Shown: positions 11,455 through 25,600, numbered from the stretch's first letter. The stretch is 64,000 bases of DNA from Karalla daura (GCA_029224185.1 CM055207.1:17213685-17277684), one strand, 5' to 3'. The notes: a model not told the origin generated them from the letters alone. Program-made: numbers and translations.

Positions 11455-11700
11455 CAAATCATCCATCCACTGAAGTCTGCTGGAGCCTATATCCATATCA
11501 CAACGCACACGCAGCATTCCCTCTCACACTCACACTTATCAGCAATGCAGTCTCCAGTCAACATAAACCTGCATATTACTGACAGACACTGGAGTACTTA
11601 GACGCAAGCCACACAGACACAGGAAGATAATGACCCACATAGCAAGGACATCAGCCCGACTTGGATTTGAACCTGGGATGCAACAAATGTGACTGGAAAC
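11455..11700. repeat. Decayed fish-type interspersed repeat
   Basis: Its order of phrases (CATCCATCCACTG, CTGGAGCCTATATCC, CACTCACACTT, TTGGATTTGAACCTGGGAT) matches a dispersed repeat common in teleost introns, in strongly mutated form. Recognition is from memory of the pattern; a repeat-library search would settle it. Confidence 0.4.
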
Positions 11701-12147
11701 ACCGTTTCTATAGAAGCATTTAAATACAATGTTACAAATGTTCATACATAAGATAATTGTTACTACTGTCAATATGCTTTATCGAGAGCACTGTGCCTGG
11801 GGGGCCACACCTGCTGTTATATCTCCCTTCAGCTTCTAGAATTTGCCTAAGGGAGCTCCCCAAAGTGTCTGTCACGGCTCATCCTCGTTATTGCCGTGTT
11901 GTACGTGTGCTCAGGGACGGCCGTGAGATTGATAAATACAGCGGCAACTAATCGTTGTTGAACCGACAGGATGTTTCTCTGAGGATTCGCTCCTAATCTT
12001 TCGCAATGCCGTCGTACTTTCAGAACTCTTTATAAGGGCTGAACAAGATATTCTGCACGTGCGGGCTTCTATTGGAGCACGGACTTGAGCCATACCGAAC
12101 GCGCAGGGCCGTTGGCGCCCCCGCGTGGCAGCACGTTGAAGTGACAC

Positions 12148-12150
<3 letters not shown>

Positions 12151-12219
<69 letters not shown>
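12151..12219. repeat. (GC)n(AC)n compound microsatellite
   Basis: A short GC alternation runs into about 30 AC dinucleotides. Alternating purine-pyrimidine DNA of this kind can adopt the Z form. Confidence 0.95.
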
Positions 12220-12224
<5 letters not shown>

Positions 12225-12440
12225 ACAGTCCGACCTAAACACACACGTTAATGTAAAGCAGCTGTGCGAACCCCTGTACGGAGAGGCACGCGAACAGCCA
12301 CGTGAAGGTGCTTTCAGGAAAATCTCGCTCTGGACTGAACTCCCTCGGAGAGTTGGGGCAGTTGTAAACATGGGATTTTTTTTTGCGTGAGCGTTTTTTT
12401 TGCCCTACAAACGTTGACTTCTTTAGGAGACTGTAGAGAC

Positions 12441-12442
<2 letters not shown>

Positions 12443-12476
<34 letters not shown>
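12443..12476. repeat. (GT)n microsatellite
   Basis: 17 GT units, in opposite sense to the AC tract at 12151-12219. Confidence 0.95.
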
Positions 12477-12478
<2 letters not shown>

Positions 12479-13479
12479 ACAGTTTCCTTCTCTTAGCCTG
12501 GCTAAGTCAACTTTTAGTCAACAGTCATAGTACGTAATTGTGTGCCTGCTTTTACATCCATATAATACAGAAAATAGGCCTAACATAGTTATTGGCTTTG
12601 GGACTTTAGTCTTACAACATGGTTAATAGGATAACATAACACACTGCTTATTTGTTGACTTGTAACAAATCAATAGTTCTTCATGAGAGCACATTTATCA
12701 TCGTCCATGTATTTTCTTATTAATTAAGAGTTTATCTTGTTAAATAATAGCAAAAACTAATAATAATACTTGAGTGATGCATATGAACACACCATTCCAT
12801 CTAACATTTACATCTCTGGGAAAATTAAACCTAAAATAAAAATCTCCAATCAACCTAAATGTGTGTGCTTTTGGAGAAACCAATAAAGATGAGGCAACCC
12901 CAAATTGTTGAAGAAATAGAAACATGAATCTATTGTATCGCCTTGGTTGCTTGCCTGTAAAACAAAAAAAAAGCCCCAAATAACTGTGACAACTGGTCAC
13001 AGCTTGTCACAGCTGTCTATGCTGGGAGGAATGCCTGGATCCTGCGTTTTGTGTCCAAGCAGCTTGAAACCCTGAAACTCTGAGTTTACTGTCACAGTTG
13101 ACAGTAACACACATATAATAAGCTGGATCCACAAGAAGTTTGACGTGATAGCTCAATTAATTGATGAATAGAACATTTTCTTTCAGGGCCTCCATGATAT
13201 ATCACCTCGTCGTTGCAACTCGACGGATGACACCTGAAGGCACTCTGCAGCCGCATTCTTTGAAACCTGTGTGTGTGTGTGTGTGTGTGTTCGGGAGAGA
13301 GCTTGTTAGGATGAAGAGATGAGAAACTGGATGTGCGGCTTCTCCACCGATCGGTTGTGACATCGGTTTCCGCGAAGTGGAGGACAGCAGCACATGCGGC
13401 CGATCGATGCGCAGAAGAAGGTGAGGGAGGGCCATAGAGAGGAGAGGAGGCGGGGGGGTAACATCTGGGGGAGGAGCTG

Positions 13480-13647
13480 ACGGAGAGAGACGGGCTCCCG
13501 CACGGGCACACAGCTGCAGAGCGCAGCAGCTGCACGACACGGAGAGGAAGGGCCGGGAGATGGAGGGGAGCAGCGAGTCCTGAGGAGAGGAGACGAGCGG
13601 AGATGAAGAGCGGAGCCTGAAGCTGTCTGTCCCCGAACGCAGCGCAG
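13480..13647 (+). other. tmem150a: Probable 5' UTR exon and promoter of tmem150a
   Basis: A GC- and CpG-rich stretch ends in a good donor (GCGCAG|gtaaggg at 13647/13648), on the same strand as and upstream of the first coding exon, whose acceptor lies 10 bp before the ATG. The 5' boundary is not determined. Confidence 0.5.
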
Positions 13648-13699
13648 GTAAGGGCCCGGCGCACAGCTGGAACCCGGCCAGGTGAAGACACAGAGGACA

Positions 13700-13705
13700 G
13701 AGAAA

Positions 13706-13736
<31 letters not shown>

Positions 13737-13739
13737 TGA

Positions 13740-13787
<48 letters not shown>

Positions 13788-13830
13788 CAGAGAGAAAGAA
13801 AGAAAAAGAAAGAAAGAAAGAAGGAACTGT
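13700..13830. repeat. (GAAA)n microsatellite
   Basis: About 30 tetranucleotide units with a few interruptions, in the first intron of tmem150a. On the opposite strand it gives a meaningless Phe/Leu/Ser-rich reading frame. Confidence 0.95.
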
Positions 13831-14622
13831 TGCGTTTGTTGTTGTACTTTAAAGTAAATTTTCCTGACTTCTTTTAAAGCCATGCAAAATATACATTTGT
13901 TCCTCCTGATAAACTTCCTGCTTCAGAGTTATCAAAAGAGCAACTTAACTCTTAGTCGACATTGGATGACAATCTCTTTCCTGTATAAATTTGTTTGTTT
14001 TTATACAAAATAAGATCGTTTGCGTTTACATTTCTAGATTTTGTTCCGTTTGTGCTTTCAGTATGAGAAATGCTGAAGTTATAAATAGATGGAATAGAAA
14101 AGAACAGAGTGCAGAGTTATTCAGGAATATAAGTTATCATATAAGTCATATAAGTTATATGTTACTTTTGAGCTAAATGTTCAGAGGTGATTAAAACCAA
14201 ACAAACAAATTCAAGAATTTGTCAAAGACTTCACCTGCCACCAAACTTCTGGAGGAAGCGGCTGTGAATGGCCCCAGGCTGTGCTGCAGAGACTATTGTG
14301 GATCTGATGATCGGGGTCTGCAGGGTCATTTATTGACGTCTGGTGATTGGAAGCAGAACAGTGGACTGAGAGCGAATTGATCTTTCCTCACATGGTGCAG
14401 TCAGCGCCACTATTAGCACTATTAACACCCATCTCCAGAAACATGAAGACAGAACCAAATGTGACAGAGGAAACAGAGACCATCAGAGTAAAAGTCACAG
14501 AGAAACCTAGAGGTTGACAGGTGCCTCTCTCAGAATGACCTCAGCTCTGCTTGCCACTGATCTCTTGGTTTCTGAGTCCGTGGTCTCTGAAGATGCTGCT
14601 TGCTGTTTTACAGGTGGTCATC

Positions 14623-14687
14623 ATGTCCCTGTGGATGATCCTCCCTGTCAGCCTGCCCGTCTTCACCATCACGGGAATATGGGTGGT
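14623..14687 (+). CDS. tmem150a: tmem150a coding exon 1
   Basis: Acceptor ttttacag at 14613, ATG ten bases later, donor GT|gtaagtg. Encodes the N-terminal membrane span. Confidence 0.92.
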
Positions 14688-17600
14688 GTAAGTGAACCTT
14701 CATTCGTTTCACTGGGATTCATTTTCACACACAGTTGACCTGTTCAGTGATGTCCTCTGTTCAGGAGCCTGGTCGGCCGCACTACCAGTCTCCGCTGCAG
14801 CCTCGGCATTTGCAGAGGCCACAGAGCCTGTGTTGACTTGCGCTGCCTGTACAAAGTTCATAAATGTAAAACAGTTTCCTTTTTTGGAAGGGGCCGGTGG
14901 TTATTCTACCCTGCTGTCGCGAGAGAGTCATCCTTGAAATTCCTGCGCTGGTTCGGGTTATGGTGTGTGTGCGTGCGTGCGTGTATGTCGCCTTTGAAGC
15001 TGCTTTTAAGGTGGAATGTGGGCGAGCAGAGCTGCGAGCTGAGCGCGCCGAGTGTGAGGAGACTTGAGCGCTTGTTTGTGTTCTGGCTGGTAAGTTCCAG
15101 AGAGCACTGATGAGGAGACTTGTGTCTACTCCAATCCCACATATTGTTGCCCACGGCCATATAAGAGCAGGATGTCAGTCATCGTTCAGTGTTGGCTGCA
15201 GATTAAAAAGCACAAAACAAACCTGTCACTTTTGAGGACTGAGGACGTTCTGCTTTGTCTTTAAACGCGTAGCCAGGAATTCATTTAGCATAGTTTAGCA
15301 TAAAAGACTGTAAACTGAGTCTATGAGTCTGAGTCTTGAAACATAAACTTCATTTGCTCATCACTGTACTAGCAATGGGAGCTGCTGGTGTTCTTTTTAT
15401 TGTTAGCAGTATTGTTTTATAATTTGAACTAAATTAGGTTGTGACACCTTATTTAGTTGAAATTAGAAGCAAACAGCAACAGTTTCCCCCTGCAAGTTTC
15501 CTCTGCCCACAAAGATAACTCAATGAGCCACTTCACAGCTAAACTAAGATAACGCTCAAATAAGCTAAAATAAGCTAAGTTAAGCTAAGATAAGATAAGA
15601 TTACTTTTATTCTTTCTAAAGTGTTCTTTCGGTGATTAAAACAAGAGCAACTGGATTTTGGTTAACATTCTCTGTCCCGTTTCCCTCAACACAGCCTCTG
15701 ACCTTAACACTGTAATTTTTTGGTCTAAGACGCATCCAAGTTTATGCAAATACAGTTTCTGCAGTTAGATATCATCATCGGAGGCAGCTTCAGCCTCCTG
15801 CCCCCCCCCCCCCCCCCCCGTCCTGCATGACATAGGAGGGAATGGAAATGCTGGAGCAAAAACAACAAGAATACACTGACAATCCGAAACCGTTTTTAGG
15901 AGGTCTTCTGTTACTCCTCAGTGATTTTGAGCTCGTACACCTTTTGCTTCTTCGAAGCCAGAGCGGATTGCCTGGATTCAGCCTGGGTCTCTGTCTCTGG
16001 GAGCCGACCTCCGGACAGTGTGACTGTGCCTTTGTGTCTCCGCTTCCTTTCTCCCCTCGGTGCGAGACCATTGACACAGTCTCCCTTTGTGGGACGCCTC
16101 TCACACCTTCGCTGGGTCGACGCAGGAATTTTTCACACCGTGTCTCCAAAGCTGCGCCCGGCTGTAATCCCCCCTCACCGCCTCCCCGACACGTCGACAC
16201 CTGTCCGCCCGGGCCTTTGAGCGCGCCGTTCAGATGTTGTGTGACCCAGAAACATTAACCGACGCGGGAGAGAGAATGACGGCCTGTCAAATTAAGAGGC
16301 TGCGTTTTGCATTTTTCCAAGTGACTGAGTTTCACCATGTCATCAGAGATCTGTGGAGCCTCCTAAATCATCCCGGACAGGCTGTCTCTGTGCAGTGACA
16401 GTTTGTCATCAGCCTCCCCTGTGGAATCTCGTGATTATCTCCTCTGAGGCACAGTGCGTCTCTGTCTCTGCCTGTTATTGTTTCCCCTGACGCGTTCAGG
16501 TCCCTGATAAGATGTTGTTGATATGTGGGTCCCACTTAAAGAAGGAATCAATCAGAGACTGGAGACTGAGAGTCTCAAGTATGGACGATGCTCAACGCCA
16601 CTGTAAAAACACATGTTCACAGCTTAGAACAGTCTAATTCCCCTGCTTACTTTTCTTCAGTGTTGATTGTTTTTGTATACAGCACAGACTTAAAATTATG
16701 CTAAGACCATCTGAATCTCTGGCACAGCTGAGGGTGAAGGTAATGCCATTAGCTTTGCATTGGTTTCATCAGAAAACAACATTTTGGACTTTCACACACC
16801 GCGTGACTTTTGGGGGAAACAACTGTGATTGTTATTCACTTCTTCGACTGAAACTCTCCTCTTCTCCAACTTGCAGATACGCAATGGCCCTGTACAACCA
16901 GCACGTCTGCCCCGTCAGCAACTGGTATGACACACACACAAACACACACACGCACAAACACACACAGAGAACTAACGCGTACCAAACCCAATAGAATTCT
17001 TATCAGACAATCAAAGGAAAGCTGCTCCAAATCCTTACTTTCACATTTCTAACGGAGCAATAGATGAATCCCTGGTGGTGACGGGACTACAGTTACCGAT
17101 CCAGTGTAAATCAGACCCGCTGTTGACCTGATGCTCTTCCAAAAAACACAGTGACGGAGTTATTCATCAGCTGGCGAAAAGCTGCTGGAGAGAACAAACA
17201 CAGAGTTGAGAAAAAGCAATATTAAATCTGGGTGGGTGCTGTAAAGTTAGTGTTCTGACTAGTGTTCTGATTGGCTGACTTTGAAGACAATGATATAATG
17301 TGGTTAGGACATTACAGACAGACCATAATGGCTATGCTCATGACTCCACAGAGGTATAAATCCTTGGCTTCCAAGTCAGAAAGAAAGAAGCCTCTTAGAC
17401 GAAGGTGAAATGTCTTCAAGGATCGACATGACTTACAACTCCCAACAAAGATGCAGACTTTCATAAATAAAGACGCCATCTACGGGGTCGATGCTGATCT
17501 TCACCTTGCTCAGTCTTTGCATTTTATCTCATGAGACTGGCTCTTCATCTGTTTTCATCTCTGTTTCTGTGTCAGGTCAAGTAGAAACAGTGATTCACGT

Positions 17601-19641
17601 CATCCCTAGTTTCTCTTGTTGAGGCTAAAGGTGGAATCCAGCATTTTGTTTTGACACAAGCTTTTTAAAACAGCTCCATCTTCTGCAAACGGCATCCCGT
17701 GGTTGACAGTCACCGACTGACCTCATAATTCAGACATTGTGTAGAGTGAGGAGGAGGAGGAGGCGGAGGAGGATGAATAGGGTCGAAGATGGGGAATTTG
17801 AAGAGATGCACGTGTAGAAGGAGGAGTGAATGTGGGTGAAAGGAGACAGAGAAGGAGGTTCATCTCCGTTTTTGTGGTATGTAAGGCTTAAACAGGGAAT
17901 AAATTTGCCTGGCTGAGACGTCCAGGCTGGTACTGGACACGCACAGGTCAGAGGTCATCACTAACTATCAGTAGAAAGTGAGACAGCCTAAATCCAGGTA
18001 ACTAAAACCTTTGCACATTTATATAAAAAGAAAGAAAACATTAAGTTAAATTGGTTATTTGTTCATAGAAGTAACACACACTCCTCTTCACGTGTTGTGT
18101 CTGAGCTTCTGCAGCATCTTGTCGATAAATCTGTAACGGTCTCAAAGTAGCAAAGTGTCGGAACTGCGTCATCGGTGACTTTTCACCCACTTTTATTTGG
18201 GTTAATTTTCCACTGTTTATTGTTTATCCAGAGCAGAGACCTGCAGCTCCACGTGTGCCCGCCAAGCTCAAACGTTAACACGTTTTAACACATTTACCCC
18301 TGATTCGATTCTCCCCACTCCGCTGAGCTGACCCTCAGAGGCAAAAGTAAAAAAGATTGAATGTCTCCGTGACGATTCCATCCTTCGGCCGAATGATGAA
18401 CAGGTTAGAGTGGTCAAAGGTCGAAAGTGACTATAACAGCATAGCTAACGAAGTCTCACGTTATTTCTGACAAGGTGATGCTCTGCAGGGCAGATTGTGA
18501 GCCAGTGGGGTATGAACTCTGTGGACTCGCTCAACACATTATGTGGCCAGCCAAGCACAGACACTGTCCTGGCTCCGGTTCTGCCCTGGTCTTGAATGCT
18601 TCCGAACGTGCGCCATGCAGTAAGCATTTCCTCGTTGCTCACATGTCGACAGGGCATACAATGCATCATGTGAGGAGCAGCTGCCCTTACAGAGGGGTCC
18701 GGTCCTGTGCTGCACCCTGGACAACGTCCCTCTGATCAGGTGAGTGACCGCCACACTGGGAAACCGGTCGGAGTTGAACCGGCCGCCCCACAAACATGAG
18801 GTCTGCAGCATTAAACCTTACTACCTGAAACAGATGAAACAGTCACGTCATATCGCCTGTGGAAACTATTGCTCCTCTGCAATGCGACCAAAAGCGTCAT
18901 ATGACCGCACAGCCCCACTGACAACAATCTTTGCCTTTGCTTTTCGCGGAATTTATGTCCTCTGCTGCTCTGTTTTTTTTCCCTCTTCCTATTCTTTGTT
19001 TTCTTCTTCACATCCTCCTTTTTCACGGCTATCGCACCGTTTGTGAACGCTGCTTCCTCTTTCTTGCGCGCTCAGCAGCAGTGACCTGAAAAGTCACAGT
19101 GACATGAGGGTTTCACCAGTCAGCATCATCACGCACAAACTGAGGATGTACCCATCTGACTGTCAGAAAACAGAGGTCAAAGTCCGGTTTTGGGGCTGCC
19201 CTGCTGTTCTTTTTAAAGTTGAATGCGAAACGCATAGAGATGCAGAATAACAAAGTTAAAGTGAGCATTTTTCATGTGTCCGTAACCTCCCACTCCACGA
19301 TTGTTTATAGGCCATCGTCTCTCGGCTTGCATGTTGTCAAATGTCCCGGAGTAAGGGAATAAGTCAGAACACATTCAGAGCTGAGCTGGAATTCCTGCCG
19401 CTCAGTGAAAAAGGAGGACAGAGGGGGTGGGGGTTTGAAGAGGTCATGGATGAGGTTGAAACTCCGAGGGAACTTGACAGAAGTGAGGCTGCCCCACTGA
19501 CCTGATCCTCTGCTCTGCTCTCTCTCTCTGTGCAGTAAATGTGGCACTCTCCCACCTGAGAGCTGCTTCTTCAGCCTCATCTGCAGCACGGGCTCCTTCA
19601 TGGGTGAGTGTCAGCATCTCCATCCAGTCCGTGTGTGTGCA

Positions 19642-19678
<37 letters not shown>

Positions 19679-22600
19679 CAGAGAGTATTTATTTATTTGC
19701 TTTACCCTGGCCCTGGTTTGCCAGCATGCAGCTCTTGGTTGAACGAGGCTCTGTGGACTCCAAACCCTCAGCCCTGTTTTCTCAGCTGCAGCAGCTCCGG
19801 CCAAGTCCCCACAACCCCCTGCCAGCTCCAGCCTAACAACCCCCCCCCCAACCCCCTCAACCCCCACCACAGACATCCAGAGGCGAAAATGTACTCGATG
19901 ATAAAAAAAAGCACCATGAATGGTGCTTTTTTTTTTCGTACCACAGGAGAATTCACCCTCCGACCACGAGGGCAACTTTAGAAAAGCCAATTTAAGCCAT
20001 TTATTTCGGGTGGTTTGTTCTGGGTTCGCTGCCCAGCCTGCAGTGTGGCGCACGTTGACTTGTTTTATATTCCAGACTTGAGGAATTCAGCGTCCAGGAG
20101 TTCGCCGTTGTAACGATCTGGTTTTATAACTCACGGGCCGATTATCACACTAAAAGTGCAATAAAGGCTGTTCCTCCTCATTAAGAGCGAGCTCAGTGCC
20201 AAGTTCGACAGAGGGTTCAGTTACGATTCAGTGCCGAGCTCAATGCTCAGGCGTGCATCAGCGCTCTTCAGTGAGCAGGCCGGCTATGATGCAACAGGAA
20301 GTGCTCCATAGAGCCATCTCTGAGATCTGAGTGGAAGCACAAACTGTGCAGAGGTTCATGCCTCCGAGTCGTATAAGGTTGACCTCTCAGAGCCTGACGC
20401 CGGCCTGTGAAAGTGTGTCGGAAATCATCCGGAATCCAGGGAGGTCGAGCGACTCCGGGAAACCTTTCTGAGCTCTGCTTGGTTTGCTTTGCCTGCCCTA
20501 GACCTGACAGCTTGCAGCTAACTCCCACGCCGGGTGACCTCACTGGACCGTCACACAGCCCAAGGTGTGATGTCAACATGGGTGTGTAGAAGAAGCAGTG
20601 TGTATGGTCTCTATGGTCTTTCAGTCTGGGAGCATTTTACATTTCAGTGAATTTACACCTCGCCAGTAACTGTTTCAAGGTGCGTCTTTGCCTTCAATTT
20701 TTCCAAACTGTTCAAGTTTGGCAAGTTCAGTTCCCATTGACGCATAGAGCTGTTACATTTGTTCTAGTTATAACCAGTTGAATACCTGATGGAATGAGGA
20801 ACTACAGTCCTCAACTCAGCCTCGTCTGCGGGGTTAGTTAGCGGTGCTAGCATTAGCACCTAGCTCAGCGCTGAAGTCTGCAGCTGTGCCTGCTGTGTGT
20901 GCAGGATCACTTAATAACCCCCGACATCAAAAGCTCTCCCCCCTTTTTCTCATTGTCTCGCCGTGAACAATGCTCGGTTTATGTTTGCGAGGCGGTTTGT
21001 TTAACTCGGAGGTGTGGCAGAGGAGAAGATCAGAAAGCAGGCCCCCGGCTGTGCAGCTGGCGGTGAAACGCACTGATAACCCGGAGCCCAAAACAACGAG
21101 GCTTGTCTCTGCGTCCGCCCCGGCATCAAAACCCTGACCGCTGTGCCGGCCCGCTGGGCCCGCGGTCCCGGCGCAGGGCGGTGGGAGACAGGCGCTCTGA
21201 GCGGTGGGCAGCGTGATGGGCGCCAGATGTGAGACCGCTGCGAGGCTTTGATGGAGCGTTTTCATAAACAGACGATCGGCTCGCGCTGAGATCTGTGCTG
21301 TCACCTCCAGACCAGAGTCAGCCACATCTGCAGGAGGAGAGCAAAGGGCCCCCGCAGCACATCTGTGAAACTGGGCCGAATCGGACCCCTCTGCTCAAAA
21401 GCAGTACAGATAGATGGATAGATACATAGTAGCTCTAACCAACATGCTCCAACGACCTGTTTGCGCTCCCTCACAGTGATGCTGATTGGCCTGCTGCGTT
21501 ACGCCCATGTGATCGAGAAGCACCAGAACTGCGTTCTCAACACTGCCGGGCTGTCCACCGCCTGGATCTGTGCCGCTGGCCTCATCATGGTGGGGAACTT
21601 CCAGGTAATCACACCCAGATCAGCCTCATTCACCTTTGACTGGCGTCAATCGACTTCGGGTCAACTGGCGACACCCTCAGGACTCAACCAACAAATCTGT
21701 CTCTATCTGAAGTGTGTTTACTTTAAAGTTTTGAGTGTTTTAATGGAGTGTTTATCCTTGTTCTCTGGTTCTTACATAGAAGGAATGGGATTAATCAGAA
21801 ATGCCTCAGGCGCTATTTTACAAGCCATTTGCCATATATGGTGCGTTTCTGCGCAGATCTGGCACCCTTTCATGCTTATCTGGCAACCGCATATAGGCTT
21901 TACTCTGATTGCCTGTCTTGTCTGCCACTCGCTTGAATGATCAAGGGTCTTGTGTTGCTTGCCAAACAATGTAGTTCGTTCGGGAAATACCTACATTAGT
22001 AGTAAGTGGAGCCTTGAGGCAGCTATGGAGCACATCCAGCCTTGTATGTTGGGGCCAGAATCAGAGGAGGAATCAGAGACTGAGAAAGAACCAGGGGTGT
22101 ATGGCTTTCCCAAACTGCTGCCTCACAGTGATTTGTCTTCATTTACCCTCGTATGTGAATGGAGTCGCAAAGTGGTAGCAAATGATTCAACAGTGTTTTT
22201 GGACCTGTTGCACATTTTTGGCCAAGAAGAGTTATTTTTCAACCAACCACGTAAACCTAGTTTTTCATACTAGGTTTTCTTCCCATCCACCCATCCATCC
22301 ATCATCCTACCAGCTTACTAGTCCTTGAGAACCCAGACACAAACAGGGACAACACGAAAACAGCATGAAAAATCCAACACAGAGATGGAGGGACCTGGGA
22401 CGCAAACGTGCGACCCTCGTGCTGTGAGGCAACAGCACGAGCTGCGGTTCCACCATGTGGCTCCGTTCTCGAAATCCACAAACGATAACAAGGACCGACC
22501 CGAGAATGATAGCAGCCACGTAACTTTGTTTTCCGACCCGTACATGTCTGTGTGTGTTTGTGTGTGTGTGTGTGAGACGCTGCTGGTTGAATACCGGGTG

Positions 22601-25600
22601 TCGCCCCGTCGCTCCGCAGGCCTCCTCTCTCAGCGCTTTGTAGAGACTCCAGACAAAGCCCTTTTGATGTGCTGCTCTGTCGGCTGTTCGTCTGGCAGCA
22701 CACAAATGGACGAGACGTTCGGCCCCGCGTCCACGGAGCAGCGTGGCGCGGAGGAGGAGGAGGAGGAGGCGCTCTCCTCCCGGCACGGAGCGACCGCTGT
22801 GATCAAAACCGGCACGTTTCGCGGCTGGAGTAGGAGCCGGAGGAGTTCGAGTACAGACGTGCACTTGTCCGTATCGCGTGTGTGCGCTCTTCAAACGGGG
22901 TGGGGGGGTGCATGGGGGTGGAGGGGAGGGGAGGGGAGGGGAGGGGGGTCACACCTGCACAGGTTTTCATGGCCCCGGGTGCTGCGGTGGGGAACAAAAT
23001 GATTGCGGGTTTTTTGACAGGAATGCGGCTCAGCATTTCCAATTTACAGCGACATTAAATGTGTCGAGACATGTAGAGAGAGGCAAACGGCCCCTGCACA
23101 TGGATGTGCTTACATTACTTACATGTTCCTCGTGCACTGCGGGTCTGAGGGAACTCCTGGAAGTCACAATTGTCTGTCAGCAGCTTTAAAATGATACATC
23201 TTAAAAAACATGTCAATAGGTAAACAAATAAGTTACATTACAGATTTTCCTCTACTGGGGAGTGGAATTTAAAGATGAACCGCATTTGTGTCTAAAAGAA
23301 AAGACTCGGCACGTATAATACGTGGTATGGTGATGGATGATACAAAATGGTAATAACAGTAAATAATAGTAAATGCTCTGTAGCAGAGGCAGTTCACACT
23401 TCTATGTCAGGTGTGAATGCCTCTGTCTGTGTCTGCCTGCTGTTTTGGAGGAAGCGTGTGTGTGTGTGTGTGTGTGGAGGGATTTTAGGGTTTCCTCTGT
23501 GGTACACAGCCCCTCTTCCACTGCTGTGTGTGTGTGTGTGTGTAATGTAATATCCATCAGACCTGTGTTGAGATCTACGTGCTAACTCCACGGCACGTGT
23601 GTATCATCAAAGATCAGCGTTGTAGTCGGGGGCCCTGTGCAGTGTGTGTGTGTGAGGCCGTGGTCTCGGATTCACGCTCGTTTCCACACGTGGGGGGGCC
23701 CCTTGATCTATGTTCTTGGCCCCCCGACCCGGCTCCTCCTCCGTGCTCCGATTGGCCGGAGGGCCGTCCTAGCTGCCTCCCCCCCGTCTTACATAACGAA
23801 CCTCAGTGTGCTCCTCGGGGTAAACATCGCGGGAGCCCATAAGTGGGTGATGGATGATGTGAGGAGTGACCCTGCAGAGGACGATGGTACACAAGAGAGA
23901 CGGAGGCCACTCAGATGCGCCGCTTGAGTCTCGTTCAAAATGGGGCATTTCATTTCTTGTTTTTTTTTCTTTTGTTTGTGTTGTTTTTTTTGTGTTTCCC
24001 ACAGTGCACAGTTTGTCCGACCAATCGAACCAACCAAGAATTGGAGCGGTGACCCTGGAATAATGTATAAAGGGTCTCCTTTATGGTGGGCACGTTCACC
24101 TCGGGAGTCTGCCCCTGAATGTGTGATTTTCTTCTTTCTGCAACTGTTTTTCTTTAGTCACTTCCTGTGGTTTCCCTCTCGTTACTTTTGCCTCCTGACT
24201 CTCAGCCCTCAGGAGGTTAGACGAGTGCACAGTCCTCACGTCCCCGGATTTGCCTCTGATGGCTGCAACATTTATAAAACACTGACTGCCGCACACAGTT
24301 TCGTCTGTCCCTCAGCGAAGGCTCGGTTTGTTTGGCCCTTGTGTCCCTCTGAGACTGTTTCAATGAGCCTACCGAATACGTAGCACTCGTCAAAACACGT
24401 ATGCACATCAAGCCCACTTCATGCTCGCTGATAAAGTTTAACATTCAGTCATTTGGGGCCTGAAAGATCGTGTTTGGCGGTGCACTGTACGGAACACGCA
24501 CCTGTGAGTCAGGCTTATCGGGGACATTTCAGGGACGTCTTTGTGGCTCTGCTCTGTAATTACACAGCTTAAACAGCTGTGACCCGCGCAGATGGAACCC
24601 ATGTTCGGGATTTGCCATCATCCCCTGCCTTTGTGTGTGCGCGTGTGTGTGTGTGTGTATCTCTATTGACAGAGATAAATGCAGGGAAAGATTTGCTTCC
24701 TTTGTGACTCAGCGCGGAGAACATCACAGTAACCGGCTGCGTATCAGCTGGTGAGCACGTACTGACACCGAGTCGCCTCCGCACATGATAATGAAGATGA
24801 TGATTTTTTTTTGGGGGGGGGGGGGGGGGGCTTTGTACATTTGCTCGCTTCCCCCTCTATTCCTGCTCTCATCCTGCACATTGCGGCTCCGGATCATGTC
24901 GTCCTTTCAGATGTTGTGTCAGTGATTATGCGGAGCGCAGGTGCTGGGTCACATAGGCCCCTTTTATTTGTGGCTGTGCGCCATTTGTGTGAGCTCTGTT
25001 TATCTCCCGGCATTATAAAGAAAGAGTCACATGTACAAAAGTCAAGATAAATACAGGCATTTGAAGGTTAAGACGGTTTTGTTTCTGAGTTTTGAGAGAC
25101 AGGAATGTCTTACAGGAGGAGCCTGTATTCAGTTCATCTCTATATAACCAGTATTTAAATAGATTGAATTGATGTTCATGGTGAAATCTTTGGCCGGTTG
25201 CTTGACCATTTTCAGCATCAGGATCACTGTGTGTTTCCATATTGGGTTAGGTTTAGGGTTTGGGTTAGCCTGAACCCTAAACCCCTAAAATCTAATCCTA
25301 ACTGTGACCCTAACCCTTTTTCGTCTGTTTTTGTTTCTCAGGTGGATTTTGCCAAAGTCCTCCACTACATCGGTGCAGGCGTGGCCTTCCCCTCCAGCAT
25401 GCTGTTCGTGTGCCTTCAGTCGGGTCTAACGTACAGACTGGCCAAGACCCAGGATGAGTACCGCATGGGCCACTTGCGTGTGGGAATGGCCCTGCTGGCG
25501 CTGATCGCCCTTGTGCTCAGTATCCTTACAGTGACAAGCATCTATTTAATCATTCATTTATCGATTTATCACTTCATCAATATATCTTCCTCCAGCTGCA

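Larger units (their letters stand above)
11281..13480. other. Intergenic region elovl6l-tmem150a
   Basis: Holds a decayed interspersed repeat (about 11455-11700), a compound (GC)(AC) tract at 12151-12219, a (GT) tract at 12443-12476, and AT-rich unique sequence from 12490 to 13100. No gene supported. Confidence 0.6.
21605..25341 (+). other. tmem150a intron 5
   Basis: 3.7 kb. Holds an unrecognised 107-codon frame (21950-22273), a decayed interspersed repeat (22285-22485), a G4-type tract (22923-22948), GT microsatellites, poly(G) at 24813-24830 and a telomere-like inverted repeat just before exon 6. Confidence 0.65.

Noticed and set aside
13092..13883. 263-codon minus-strand open frame
   Set aside because: Starts in the GAAA microsatellite (Phe/Leu/Ser run) and continues through the antisense of the tmem150a 5' UTR region; no family resemblance.
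22325..23002. 225-codon plus-strand open frame
   Set aside because: Runs through a decayed repeat, a GT microsatellite and a G-rich tract; composition follows those repeats.
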